In this document: positions 1 through 10,527 of the stretch, piece after piece
Numbering within the stretch: position 1 is the stretch's first letter
Layout of the letters: every line of letters starts with the position of its first letter
NCBI GenBank assembly: GCA_037974335.1
Contig: CM075741.1
Span: 32,670,497 to 32,734,496 of the forward strand
Length of the DNA: 64,000 nt
Direction of reading: 5' to 3'
Source of the DNA: Prionace glauca
Lineage: Eukaryota; Chordata; Chondrichthyes; Carcharhiniformes; Carcharhinidae
Notes under the pieces: generated by a model
Seen by the model: the letters and a program-made list of their open reading frames with translations, nothing else
Databases searched by the model: none
What the model was told of the DNA's origin: nothing
Made by a program: the position numbers and the translations under genes

Positions 1-44
1 CAACTTTCAAAAGGGGCCAGAAACATTTTCTATAATCACCGTAC

Positions 45-2741
45 CTGGCTGACTTCTTTTCTGCAGTTGCAAAATCACCAAGACTACTAGTGCAAGAAAA
101 CCTACTCCAATAATCACAAAGACAGCAACGAGATTTGACTTCTTCATTTTTACTGGTTGAGCTGAATTGAGGTCTGAAAATGAAAATGCGTTGGGGAGGG
201 GGGGGGGGGGGGACAATTGAATTAATTATTAATTCCAGCATCAGTCTTTGTATGCATAACTTATTTCTATGTTTCCATGACTAAGACCACAGCAAAGTCT
301 ACGTTCAAACAATACTCTGAGATAAAAGACAACAACAGTTTATAAAGATCCACAAGCTTCTAAGAGGATATAGTTGTGGGTATTAAATAGGAGTCTTGTG
401 GCATTATTTACATATTGAGAGCAAAATCAAATGAATTTAAGTTTTAAATATTAATTGTTCATTAAAATTAATTTAAAAATATTTATTGAAATGATTTGAA
501 GAATAAGTGCTATGAACTTACCCCAAAGCTGTCCCTGGATCTCATATACATTCTTGTCTAAACTCCACACAGCACAAGTATAATTGCCTTCTGAGGTAAT
601 TTGACTATTATTGATTTGAAGTATGCTGGTGATCTTCATCAGTCCCGCTGGGGTTTTATTACTGGAACTATTAGATTCAGATGTGAGATTTCCATTGACA
701 AACCAATGTATCTGTGCCTGTGGGTATCCAGTTGTTTCACAACTTAGATTTATAGTGCCCATCGTATTTGAGTGTAAGGTCACTTTTGGCAAACTGTATG
801 GAGCTAAAAATGATTATGCTGTTATTATTGTGATGAAAAAAAAACGGTAACATGATATAAAACAATTTTTTATGCTTCTTCTGCACCCAGTAAAAAAAAA
901 GTTCAGTTATTAGTAATTCCCAGATTTACCACAATAAGTTAATTACAATTAAATCAGTTTTACACTTAGATTACCTTTGATAGTGTGTGATGGAGAAAAT
1001 ATTTAATGGTATCCAGTTTATGATTTTGACCTGCGCTCTTAATATTTCAATTCAAGATTCATTAGTCAGATTTTGTTTCACCTTTTTTTCTATGTTTTGT
1101 GCCAAATATGCTTATATAGAAATCTTGGGTATTTTTCTAGAATACATCTGCAACCTCTGTGAATCAAGCTTATTTAGTATCGATAGACTGGATATTGAGT
1201 TTGATAACATAGTAAATAGTAGGTATGCATCAAATCATAGAACATAGAAACTGGAAGCAGGAGTAGGCCATTCAGCCCTTTGAGCCTGCTCCACCATTCA
1301 GTTTAGCCATGGCTGATCATCAAATTCAATATCCTGATTTCCCCTTTCCTCCCATATCCCTTGATCCTTTTTACTCCAAAAGCTATATCTAAATTTCTTC
1401 AAATCAGACAATGTCTTGGTCTCAAATACATTCTGTGGTGGTGAATTCCCACCCTCTGGGTGAAAAAATTTCTCCTCACCTCATTTCTAAAAGGCTCACC
1501 TAGTTCTGGATTCTCCCACCAATGGGAACATCCTTTTTGAATTTACCCTGCCTAACCCTGTTAGAAAGTTTATTTATTATTGTCATCATTAGGCTTACAT
1601 TAATACTGCGATGATGTTACTGTGAAAATCCCCTAACTACCACACTCCAGCACTTGTTCAGGTTCACTGAGGGAGAGTTTAGCATGACCAATGCACCTAA
1701 CCAGCACATCTTTCAGTCTGTGGGAAGAAACCCATGCAGACACAGTGAAAACGTGCAGACGCTTCACAGACAGTGACCCAAACTAGGAATCGAACCCAGG
1801 TCCCTGGTGCTGTAAGGCAGCAGTGCTAACCACTGTGCAAATTTTATAAGTTTCTATGAGATCCTTTCGCTTTTCTAAACTCGTGAATACAATCCTATCT
1901 CAGTCTCTCCTCATATGACAGACCTGCCAGCCTCCATATCAGCCTGACAGCCTTTCACTGTACTCCCTCTATAGCAAACAAATCCTGATTATCCTGTCTT
2001 ACAATGTGATCACCTAAATCATCAATGCATCCTCCTCTAACTTTAATGGCTAAAATATGTTTTGAGATGTTCCAAAGATATGAACGGTTTTCTAGAAATG
2101 CACAATCATGATTTCTTCTCTCAAGATGACTCAGGTTATAACTTACATTTTGCCTATCTCGCACGTCAAGATTTTAGAATAAAATAAGAATTCGATGCTA
2201 ATTAAAGACAACCAGTAGAAGTGAGAATATCAGGGAAAGAATACTATTACCCACCTTTAACCTTCAGTATGAAGGATTTACTGTCATGTCCAGAATGTGT
2301 TTCCAAATCATATGTATAATTCCCTTCATCTGTCAGTTCTGTTTTCTGGATTAACAGTGATACATCATCTGAATCCGGATGAATTATTTTAATTCGATTA
2401 TTATGAGGTTGTTTGGCATCAGCTTTCAAACTGAACACAGGTGTTGGTTTTTTATTGTTTTCAGTTTTACTCAGATTAATGATATTATATTTTTTTACTT
2501 TTGTTGATTTGATTGAGCATGTTAGTTTAGTGTCTTCATTCAATATTCCTGTCACTACATCCTCACAAGTTAATGTCACAAAACCTGAAAAACGAGAATT
2601 TCCATTAGTTCACATTGCCTCAGTGATAATCGGTGTTCAATCAACTATAAATGGAGTAATTCTCCAGTACTTACTCTGTGAAAGAGATGCACCTATGCAT
2701 AAGATGACATGAAGGAAAATGATTGCACGGTGTAAACTCAT
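45..2741 (-). CDS. PD-L1/PD-L2-like B7 family ligand, gene A (3' end outside window)
   Basis: Likely type I membrane co-signalling ligand. Exons read by eye on the minus strand: signal peptide 2741-2675 (MSLHRAIIFLHVILCIGASL), IgV 2584-2255, IgC 803-522, stalk plus membrane segment 173-45. All junctions have AG/GT and phase 1, so about 269 residues join without a stop. The donor at 44 sends the cytoplasmic tail beyond the left edge. The V-C junction reads LKVKAPYS, close to human PD-L1/PD-L2 (KVNAPY, LKVKASY). IgC keeps the canonical CETTGYP, W, TPAGL and YTCAVW pattern and has several N-glycosylation sequons. The membrane segment is roughly NLVAVFVIIGVGFLALVVLV, followed by basic QLQKR. The IgV F strand reads NYTYDLE, with tyrosine where cysteine is expected. 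Family assignment is by motif. One-to-one orthology with mammalian PD-L1 or PD-L2 cannot be decided. Confidence 0.85.
196..213. repeat. Poly-G tract
   Basis: A run of G interrupted by a single A, just upstream (minus strand) of the membrane exon of gene A. It lies within the intron and leaves the acceptor intact. Confidence 0.8.
1236..1978 (-). repeat. Old CR1-like LINE 3' fragment with nested SINE, intron of gene A
   Basis: The outer parts (about 1236-1565 and 1843-1978) are a degraded CR1-like 3' end. They are recognisable by the stretch ending in the AGGAGTAGGCCATTCAG type tail and by similarity of layout to 7024-7689. A tRNA-derived SINE interrupts it at 1566-1842. The paralogous site in gene B (about 21330) lacks the whole block, so it entered after the A/B duplication. 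A possible short target duplication CAAAT flanks it. Confidence 0.7.
1566..1842 (-). mobile_element. tRNA-derived SINE (HE1-like)
   Basis: Reverse orientation: the tail (TTTATTTATTATTGTC) is at the left and the promoter end (B-box-like GAATCGAACCCAGG) at the right. Inserted into a LINE fragment. Confidence 0.75.
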
Positions 2742-2879
2742 TACTGGAATTCAGTTCACCTGCTGATATGAAGATAATAGAGAAAAATCACTAAAAACAC
2801 GAGGCTGTTTTGTTTTTTTACACAAGAGGATAAAGTCCTGTTAATTGGTCAGAAAGCGACAGATTAACTTGTTCTGGGA

Positions 2880-2929
2880 GGGCAGTGGAATGGTGTTGTC
2901 AGACTTTTTACTGTGTTAGGGCAGTGGAA
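2880..2929. mobile_element. 28-bp Penelope-terminus micro-insertion with 11-bp target duplication
   Basis: The insert 2891-2918 (TGGTGTTGTCAGACTTTTTA plus 8 more bases) equals the terminus of the element at 4287-5202. It is flanked by exact copies of GGGCAGTGGAA (2880-2890, 2919-2929). The gene B counterpart near 22204 has a single uninterrupted site. Confidence 0.75.
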
Positions 2930-3085
2930 CCCAGGCATTAACATTATTTGAGGACAGTGGTCTGTCCCTTTCACCCATTTTCCCCCAATGTATGTTTTGT
3001 CGGTGAATTTCATGGGAGGGTGTATGGTTGAAACATTCAAATTCACCCCAGCTGTATTTGCATTGGCGGGAACGTTAGCTTTCCA

Positions 3086-3375
3086 CAAATATCAACAAAA
3101 TAATTCTCATGTTTCTGAAAGTCAAACTGTACCTTTTGTGCCCAGCAAAATGCAGAGATCCAACCTGTCCAACCGGTTCAAACTAACCCAAGGGAAATCA
3201 ACCATCCAACTTGGGTGAAAGTATTTCAGGGATCCGGACACCGCTGGACTCGGAACCGAAAACTGGGATCTGCAGGGAGAGAGTTGAGGCAGTCGGCTCT
3301 TGATCTGTTGAGCAATCTGGGAAAGTTACCAGCGCCTGTTAGCTGGTGTTGACAACAAACAGCGAACAAAGATTA
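3086..3375 (-). promoter_or_regulatory. Conserved upstream block of gene A (promoter / 5' UTR candidate)
   Basis: Strongly similar to 23310-23635 upstream of gene B, with roughly nine in ten bases shared by eye. The block has no repeat signature and no long ORF. It contains a possible splice donor on the minus strand (CTGGTAACT near 3334), so it may hold a non-coding first exon spliced to the AG just ahead of the ATG. No TATA box was convincing. The role is inferred from position and conservation only. Confidence 0.4.
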
Positions 3376-4005
3376 TCTCTGATTCTTATAATCGGTAAGA
3401 AGCTTCTCAACACCAGGTTAAAGTCCAACCAGTTCTACCATCGGCTCAGTGCAAATACAGGGAACAACTGGCACTCCCTGTTTTCTTGCCTCGCTTTTAA
3501 ACTTTCCCTTTCGTTGTGATTGGACATTTGGCGAGTTGGCAAAGAGGGGGGGAAAACAAAGCCAGATGTGCCTGATGTCACCGAACTTTCCCTCTGAGTC
3601 ACAGGAGCACATTCAAACGATGCCAAGTACAGCATTTTTAAAAAACTATTTAAGTAAGGGTGTTTTTTTTTTTGCGAATTAAATTTGGTATCAGTTTTAA
3701 GTCCAGCAAGGGGAGTTTATTTTTAACAGAGCGAAGGAACTGTTTCAAACACTAGATGGAGTGCAAACTCAGTTTAGCCAAACCGTGGGATGGGAGAAAG
3801 TAGTGTAGAAGAGACCGCACATGAGATTTGGGGTGATTTGATACACTGACATGGGTTGAGAATTTAACAGAGTAGGAATAAATTAATCATTCTCAGGTTG
3901 AAGGCTGTAACTAATGGGGTAGGGGGAGGGATGGTGAACAGAAAGGATCAGCACTTCAGTCCCAACAAGCACGCAAGAAACAATACTTTTCACTATATAT
4001 TAATA

Positions 4006-5262
4006 CATTCATGGAGTGATCGCCTCGTGGTATTTATTGCTAAACTATTAATCCAGAAACTCAGTTAATGTTCTGGGGACCCAGGTTTGAATCCTGGTGG
4101 AATTTGAATTCAATTTTAAAAAATCTGGAATTAAGATTATACTGATGGTCATGAAACCACTGTCCCTTAGGGAAGGAAATCTGCCATGCTTACCTGGCCT
4201 GGCCTACATGTGATTCCAGAGCCACAACAATACAGTTGACCCTCCACTGCTCTCTAAGGGCAAGTAAGGATGGGCAATAAATGTTGTGATGTGGAGATGC
4301 CGGCGTTGGACTGGGGTAAACACAGTAAAAAGTCTGACAACACCTTGAACATCTCGCCAGGGCCATCCCCACACCCCCACTTCTTGCCTTCAGATAACCA
4401 TGCAACCTCAAACAGACCATTGTTTGCAGCTAACTACCCAGCCTTCAGGAGAACAGTGACCACAATACCACACAACCCTGCCACAGCAACCTCTGCAAGA
4501 CATGCCAGATCATCGACATGGATACCATCATCACACGTGAGAATACCATCCACCAGGTACACAGTAAATACTCTTGCAACTCGGCCAACGTTGTCTACCT
4601 GATATGTTGCAAGAAGGGATGTCCCGAAGCATGGTGTGTTGGGGAGACCATGCATACACTACGACAACGGATGAATGAACATTGCTCGACAATCACCGGG
4701 CAAAACTGCTCCCTTCCTGTTGGCGAACACTTCAGTGGTCATGGGCATTCAGCCTCTGACCTTCGGGTAAGCATTCTCCAAGGCGGCCTTCATGACACAC
4801 GACAGCGCAGAGTCGCTGAGCAGAGACTGATAGCCAAGTTCCGCACACGTGAGGACAGTCTCAACAGGGATCTTGGGTTCATGTCGCACTATCTGTAACC
4901 CCTGTGACTTGCCTGGGTTTGCAAAACCTCACTCACTGTACTGTCTGGAGACAATACACATCTCTTTAACCTGTGATCAGTGCTCCTTCCACTCACATTG
5001 TCGGCCACTTTAGGACTTGAACAGCAGGTTAGGTGTAAAGATACGCATTCTAATCAGTAATCTGTAAACTGTCAGTGCTTTATATGCTCTGTCTGAGGCT
5101 AAAATGCTTCATTCATCTGAAGAAGAGTTTAACCTTGAAAGCTTGTGAGTTTACTATCAAATATATCGGTTGGACTTAAACCTGGTGTTGTCAGACTTTT
5201 TACAATAAATGTTGGCCAGTCAACACTACTCATGTCCCATGAATGAATAAAAAAAATGACAA
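4006..5262 (+). mobile_element. tRNA-derived SINE (second family) split by a Penelope-like element
   Basis: The left part (4006-4286) has a tRNA-like head (GGTTTGAATCCTGG) and a body ending GGGCAATAAATGTTG. The right part resumes at 5203 with GGCCAGTCAACACTACTCAT. The interruption is exactly the Penelope element, flanked by 12-bp duplicates. Confidence 0.7.
4287..5202 (+). mobile_element. Internally deleted Penelope-like element with GIY-YIG endonuclease
   Basis: Flanked by a 12-bp target duplication CAATAAATGTTG (4275-4286, 5203-5214). It carries inverted ends (GTAAAAAGTCTGACAACACC near 4324; its reverse complement near 5183-5202). An open frame from at least 4470 to 4898 reads PCHSNLCKTCQI, then NVVYLICCKKGC, VGET, LRQRMNEH and HFSGHGHS. 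These are the cysteine-rich linker and GIY-YIG endonuclease of Penelope-like retroelements. The reverse transcriptase domain is absent, so the copy is non-autonomous. A hammerhead-like core (CTGAAGA ... GAAA) lies at 5117-5140. Family assignment is from motifs and was not checked by search. Confidence 0.75.
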
Positions 5263-5282
5263 CAATAAATCAAATCAAATCC

Positions 5283-6095
5283 AGAATCTATATTAATGAT
5301 TTGGATCTGGGGGATTACATTTAACTTTTCAAATTATTTTAGATGATACAAAAGTGTGAGTTTTGAGGAGATGCTTCAAGAACATTTGGAGACACTAAGA
5401 GGAGAGAGCAAACATTTGGCATGTGGAATACATGTGGTGGTGTGTGAGGTTATCCACTTTGGTAGGAAAAATAGAAATAACAGAAATATTTCTTAAATGC
5501 TGAGTGATTGGGAAGTGTCGATGTCCAATGGGACCTGGGATCGTTGTTCATAAGTCACTGAAAACTAGCATGCAGGCAAAGCAAACAATTAGGAAGGACT
5601 TTTTTTTATTCATTCGTGGGACATGGCATCGCTGATTGGCTAGCATTTATTGCCAATCCCTAGTTGCCCTTGAGAAGGTCATGGCGAGTTGCCTTCTTGA
5701 AACGCTGCAGTGCATGCGCTGTGGGTTGACTCAGAATGCTATTCTGGAGGGAACTCCTGGATTTTGACCCAGCGGCTGCAAAGGAACGGTGATATATTTC
5801 CAGGAGGATTTGAGTAACAGCAGTGATGTCTTGTTGCAATTATATAGAGCCTTGGTGAGACTACACCTGGAGTAGGGGGTGTAATTTTGCTCTTCTTACC
5901 TAAGGAAAGATATATTTGCCACAAAGTGAGTGCAACAAAGATTCACCAGACTGATTGTTGGGATAATGAAATTGTTCCACAGAGATTAAATAGACTGGGC
6001 TTTTATTCTCAGGAATTTAGAAGAATGAGAGGCGATCTCATTGAAAACATATAAAATAGCACTTTAAAGGGTAGATGCAGAAGGATGTTGCCAAT
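5283..6095 (+). repeat. Degenerate CR1-like LINE 3' region with nested SINE
   Basis: Reads as a decayed reverse-transcriptase C-terminal region. Phrases such as GCAATTATATAGAGCCTTGG and ATTTAGAAGAATGAGAGGCG parallel the intact LINE at 38151-42914 on the other strand. Another repeat interrupts it at 5599-5799. Confidence 0.65.
5599..5799 (+). mobile_element. SINE-like repeat nested in LINE
   Basis: Compact dispersed repeat beginning TTTTTTTTATTCATTCGTGG and ending in the GGAACGGTGATATATTTCCA type region. An older relative lies at 8085-8235. Confidence 0.6.
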
Positions 6096-6380
6096 GGCTG
6101 GTGTTTCAAGAACCAGGGCTCTTAACTGAAACAAAAGAAACTTCAACAATAGCTAGCGAAGGCAACAGTATCAAAGTTAATAGGGAACCATCCACAAGGC
6201 ACAATGCAGGCCATCGCAGACTCAGTGACAACAAGTTGCACTCACTAGGATCAGGCTTAGAAAAACTCCCAATGTTGAATAGCCTTTTGGCATTCAGAGT
6301 CAAAACTGACATAGGTGTAAAAGAATGTATTGATAAGTTATCATAATTGGATGAACACCAACAAACCTGGCAATAGCAAA

Positions 6381-6600
6381 GATTCCAAAACTAGAAAATG
6401 CTGGAAAATCTCAGCAGGTTTAACAGTATCTGTGGAGAGACAACAGATGATGCTTCATCAGAACTCTGACGAAGGGTCATCCAGACTCAAAACGTTAGCT
6501 CTGTTCTCTCTCCACAGATGCTGCCAGACTTGCTGAGATTTTCCAGCATTCACTGGTTTTTGTTTCAGATTCCAACATCCACAGTATTTTGCTTTTAGGA
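6381..6600 (+). repeat. Foldback repeat with hammerhead-like core
   Basis: The left arm (about 6388-6450, GAAAATGCTGGAAAATCTCA) pairs with the right arm (about 6490-6553, TGAGATTTTCCAGCATTC). The centre has CTGACGA (6466-6472), then a 5-bp stem GGGTC/GACTC with loop ATCCA. The following GAAA position reads AAAA. Fragments of the same family lie at 43360-43480, 53255-53335, 55675-55920 and 59636-59740. Confidence 0.65.
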
Positions 6601-7023
6601 AAGACTCAATATTTCCTGAAAAGGAAAGCAAAGGATATATTAAAAAGGAAGCTAGTAACAAAACAATAAGTGACGTTGTCATGAAAAATAATCCAAAAGT
6701 TTGTACTATGAGAATGCATATTTACATTAGAATTCTTAGTAGAGTTAATATATAATTCATCCCCTTCTCAGGTCCACCTTGAAAGTACCAATGATTGGAA
6801 ATGTTGGATTTGTTGTTTACATCTTTCTTGTCATGGTATGAAATGGCTTTGAAATTACTGGCACCCAGCATAACATAAATGTAGGCAAGGACTGGCTGGG
6901 CTAAGTGGCCAGTTTGTGTGTCACTTACTTTAAATAATCCTACACAAGATCTAGTACCAGATTGGCCTGTTGTATAGACAAAGGGAAGTGTGCTAAATTA
7001 TCTCTCAGTTAAGAATTATTACT
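6601..7023. other. No recognised feature
   Basis: AT-rich single-copy-looking sequence with no supported exon or repeat. Confidence 0.4.
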
Positions 7024-7689
7024 TAGAACATAAGAAATAGGAGCAGGAGTAGGCCATCTGGCCCTTCGAGCCTGCCCCACCATTCAATAAGATCATGGCT
7101 GATCTGTCGTGACTCAGCTCCACCTTCCCGCCCTCTCCCCATAACCCTTAATCCCTTCTCTTATCAAAAACCCATCAACCCGTTTCTTAAAAATATTTAG
7201 CGAGGCAGCCTCCACCACTTCAACGGGCAGAGAATTCCAGAGATTCACCACCCTTTGAGTGAAGAAGTTCCTCCTCAACTCTGTTCTAAACCGCCCCCCC
7301 TTTATCTTGAGGCTGTGCCCCCTAGTCCTACTGTCTTTTTTGAGCGGGAACAGTCTCTCCACCTCTATCCTATCCATCCCATTCATCATCTTATACGTCT
7401 CAATGAGATCTCCCCTCATTCTTCTAAACTCTAACGAGTACAAGCCTAGTTTATTCAGCCTCTCCTCATAGCTCAATCCCCTCAACTCCGGTATCAGCCG
7501 AGTAAACCTCCTCTGCACTCCCTCCAGGGCCAAAATATCCTTGCGCAGGTGCGGCGCCCAAAACTGCACACAGTACTCCAGCTGCGGCCTCACCAATGCC
7601 CTATACAGCTGCAGCAAGACCTCCCTACTTTTATATTCAATCCCCCTCGCTATGAAGGCCAGCATCCCATTCGCCTTCCTGACCACCTG
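7024..7689 (-). mobile_element. 5'-truncated CR1-like LINE, very close to the intact copy
   Basis: An open frame 7686-7114 matches the last 190 residues of the intact ORF2 at 38251 with only two residue differences by eye, ending GYGERAGRWS. The 3' tail (ATTTCTTATGTTCTAAG type) is at the left end. The copy begins inside the reverse-transcriptase C-terminus, typical of 5' truncation, and must be recent. Confidence 0.88.
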
Positions 7690-8084
7690 TAATACTCACC
7701 ACTTGTAATACTCATTGGGCCTCAGGATACAATGATGACTGTTTTAGCTTACAATAGACTGCAACTGATTCACTGAACTTCATCATGAGTTATTCCTGGG
7801 ACCATCAAATGTGGTACATATTGGAACCAAATCTGGGCTGAAACTCCCCCGTTGGCGATTTCATAGTACAGAACTTGAGTATTTGCTGAAAAAAGAAACA
7901 AACTGCTGAAGCTTTTTATTTTGTGGTCATTAGGATAGTTTAAAGAATGATTTACACTACACAGAAGAGAATTCTGATATATGGAGTCAAATTTTGAATT
8001 TGAACAAAAGCTTGGCATTTAACTGTTCCTTGGTGCATTTTCCATGGTAGTGCCTCTAACAATTAGAGTCCATAGATTATGAAC
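7690..8084. other. Intergenic, one exon-like stretch of unknown status
   Basis: On the minus strand a pyrimidine-rich tract with AG near 7890 precedes a 39-codon open frame (ANTQVLYYEIANGGVSAQIW...) ending near 7770. It matches no family recognised here and may be chance. Confidence 0.2.
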
Positions 8085-8690
8085 GTTGCTAGCAAGGCCA
8101 ATCCCAAATTCCCCCAAGAAGGTGATGTTACTACTTTTTGAATCACTGAGGTTCATCTAATGTGGGTACACTTCCAGATTTTTGTCCCAGCAATAGCGAA
8201 TGACTGCCAACATAATTCCAAGTTAGAATGTTGTGGGCTTGGAGGGGAACTTGCACAAAGTGAGGGGAACTTCCCTGCCACTGCTATGATTGCACTTCTC
8301 AGTTGCTGATTGCTGGTTTGGACTGTGCAGTCAACAGAGGCTTGGCGAGTTGCTGCAGTACAATTTGTGTATTGTGCCATTGTGTGTCAGTAGTGGATGG
8401 GGTGCCAATCAAGCAGGCTGCTTTGGCTAATCCAGAAGACTGAAGTAGTAACCCAAAAACCATGAATTTCAAATCCCATCACCACTTTGTGTGAATTTGA
8501 ATTCAGTTAAAATGTAAGCTAGTGCCATAACATGAGCATGACATTTTTAGACCATTGGACAAATCCAGCTGATTCATTTGTGTTGCTTAGCATAAACAGG
8601 TAGTCTGCCTTTAGCCAGTGCTGGTTTACATGTGACTCCAATCCCACACTATTTTGGCTCATTCTAAACTGCCCTAGCATACCAATCAGG
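8085..8690 (+). repeat. Two old SINE copies
   Basis: 8085-8235 is a decayed relative of the repeat at 5599-5799. 8420-8690 is a decayed relative of the SINE at 4006-5262 (tRNA-like head, then GGTTTACATGTGACTCCAAT). The stretch between them is unassigned. Confidence 0.5.
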
Positions 8691-9676
8691 TGTGTCAAAC
8701 TATATTGGAGAAGAGTTCATCTTAGAATCACCTGAAAATAATTTGTGTTGAATAAATGGAAACAGTGAAGTGAGTCATCCACTGTGACGAGTGCTTGTAG
8801 ATACACTGTATAAAAAAGTAGACGGCATTGGGATATCTTTGAACTTGTATAATGTCTGAAATGATACTTGAAACTTGTATATCTGACGTGCCAAGTGTAC
8901 ATTACAAGATGTAAATTTTAAACTTTAGAATCAGCTTTGATTTGACACATATTCTCTCTTTAAAGGGTTTTGGTTTGAAAAAGATGAATGATACGGATCA
9001 CCTTTAATTACATTACAGCACACTATACACCAAAGTGTTATTTTACTGTAAAACTCAATGTCAATATAGAAAGTGACTTTGCAAGTTGGTATCCCCTAGG
9101 TAGTATTCAATTTTCCTATTGAAATTTTTTTTTCTCTGTCCCTCCCCTATTTGCCTTTCCCCTATACCAAATACCATGGAGAGATTTGTAATGAAGCTGC
9201 TGCCTGCTCGCAGTAAGATAGATCAATATGGAATGCAGGATCAGAGGGTTGCTGTTATCATTTGCAAATGACTGTTTAACTCAGCCATTGCACAAAGAAT
9301 TTGTGAATCTGACCAATCACAGGGAGTGGACAAATTGCTGACTTACATTCATCAGTGATAGTGTTCCCGTGCCTTCCCCATTCTCAGTTTTTCAAGCTTT
9401 CTGCTTCCAAAGATTCCATCAAAAAAGAAACTCAAATGTTTTTGAAACATTACACCACTTTCTTGATGTGAAACTGAAGTTAATCCTCAAAGGCCCTTCC
9501 CTGCTTCATGTTCTAGGAAGTACTATGTATCAGATATCGGATTGGTTCAATATTGATAGTCATGACAGGAATTGAAAGCATTAATTACCCAAAGTTTGTG
9601 AACGTTGAACTCCAATAGATACTTTCATACTTACAATTAGTGTTTTTTTAATATAAATGAACTTCAGTTAATTTTC
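8691..9676. other. No recognised feature
   Basis: AT-rich sequence. The small open frame at 9369-9575 has no recognisable domain. Confidence 0.4.
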
Positions 9677-10010
9677 ATAGAATCCCTATAGTGTGGAAAG
9701 AATCCTGCCAGCCCATTGAGTTTGTACCAACAAGAATCTAGGAACACTAAACACCCTAGGCCCTATCTCCATAACCCCACATATTTATGCTGCTAATCTC
9801 CCTGACACTAAAGGCAATTTACCATGGCCAATCCACCTAACCTGCACATTTTTGGAGTGTAGGAGGAAACCAGAACACTTTGGAAGAACCCCACACAGGC
9901 ACAGGGAGAATATGTAAATTCCTCACAGTTACAGAAGTTTGGAATTGAACCCAGCACTGTGAAGCAGCAAGGCTATTCATTGTGCCACCATGCCAACCTT
10001 TCGATGTTGA
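9677..10010 (-). mobile_element. tRNA-derived SINE (HE1-like)
   Basis: The tail side reads TCATAGAATCCCTATAGTGT at the left. The promoter side with a degenerate B box (GGAATTGAACCCAGC) is at the right. Confidence 0.75.
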
Positions 10011-10079
10011 CATTGAATGTTACAGTAGAACAATACTTTGATGTATATGCTGCATTATAATGTAATTAAAGACGATCCA

Positions 10080-10522
10080 TGTTGTGGGAAAATCACCACT
10101 CAGAGTCAGATTTAAAGATTCAACATGCAGTTTATTGGACAAAGTTTTGGGAGAAGTGCTGGGCTCTCCGCAGTGCTCGCTGTCACCTTCTCAATTTTGA
10201 AATGGCAGCTGAGCTTTTATACATTTTCAAATAGTGGACGTACGGACATTAGCTTTTAGCACATCGTTATACATTTATGCCCTTCTTTCAGCGACTAATC
10301 TTGTTAACAAAACTAATTGTTTTGGTTCTACCTTATCTCAAGCTAAGGTGATCATCTGGGCCTCAAAATCTGATTTATTTCCTGTAGTAATTAGACACTA
10401 ACAGGATTTAACTCATTGTGCGATGTCTGTGCCTAGATCAGCACATCTTAATGTCTTTTCATGGCGTCCATTTTGTGCCAGGTAACCATCTCGTTTCTTT
10501 TAATTTTAGGTTTACTCCAACA
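10080..10522 (-). mobile_element. Solo LTR of an LTR retroelement
   Basis: 443 bp in reverse orientation. The ends are TGTTG and CAACA, flanked by a 5-bp target duplication ATCCA (10075-10079, 10523-10527). On the minus strand it has a TATAAAAG box (near 10221-10214) and, downstream, an AATAAA signal (near 10137), matching U3, R and U5 layout. No internal coding region accompanies it, so it is a recombination remnant. The family within LTR elements cannot be settled from the LTR alone. Confidence 0.75.
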
Positions 10523-10527
10523 ATCCA

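Noticed and set aside
7770-7890. Exon-like frame ANTQVLYYEIANGGVSAQIW on the minus strand
   Set aside because: Has an acceptor-like tract but no family match and no partner exons. Not called as a gene.
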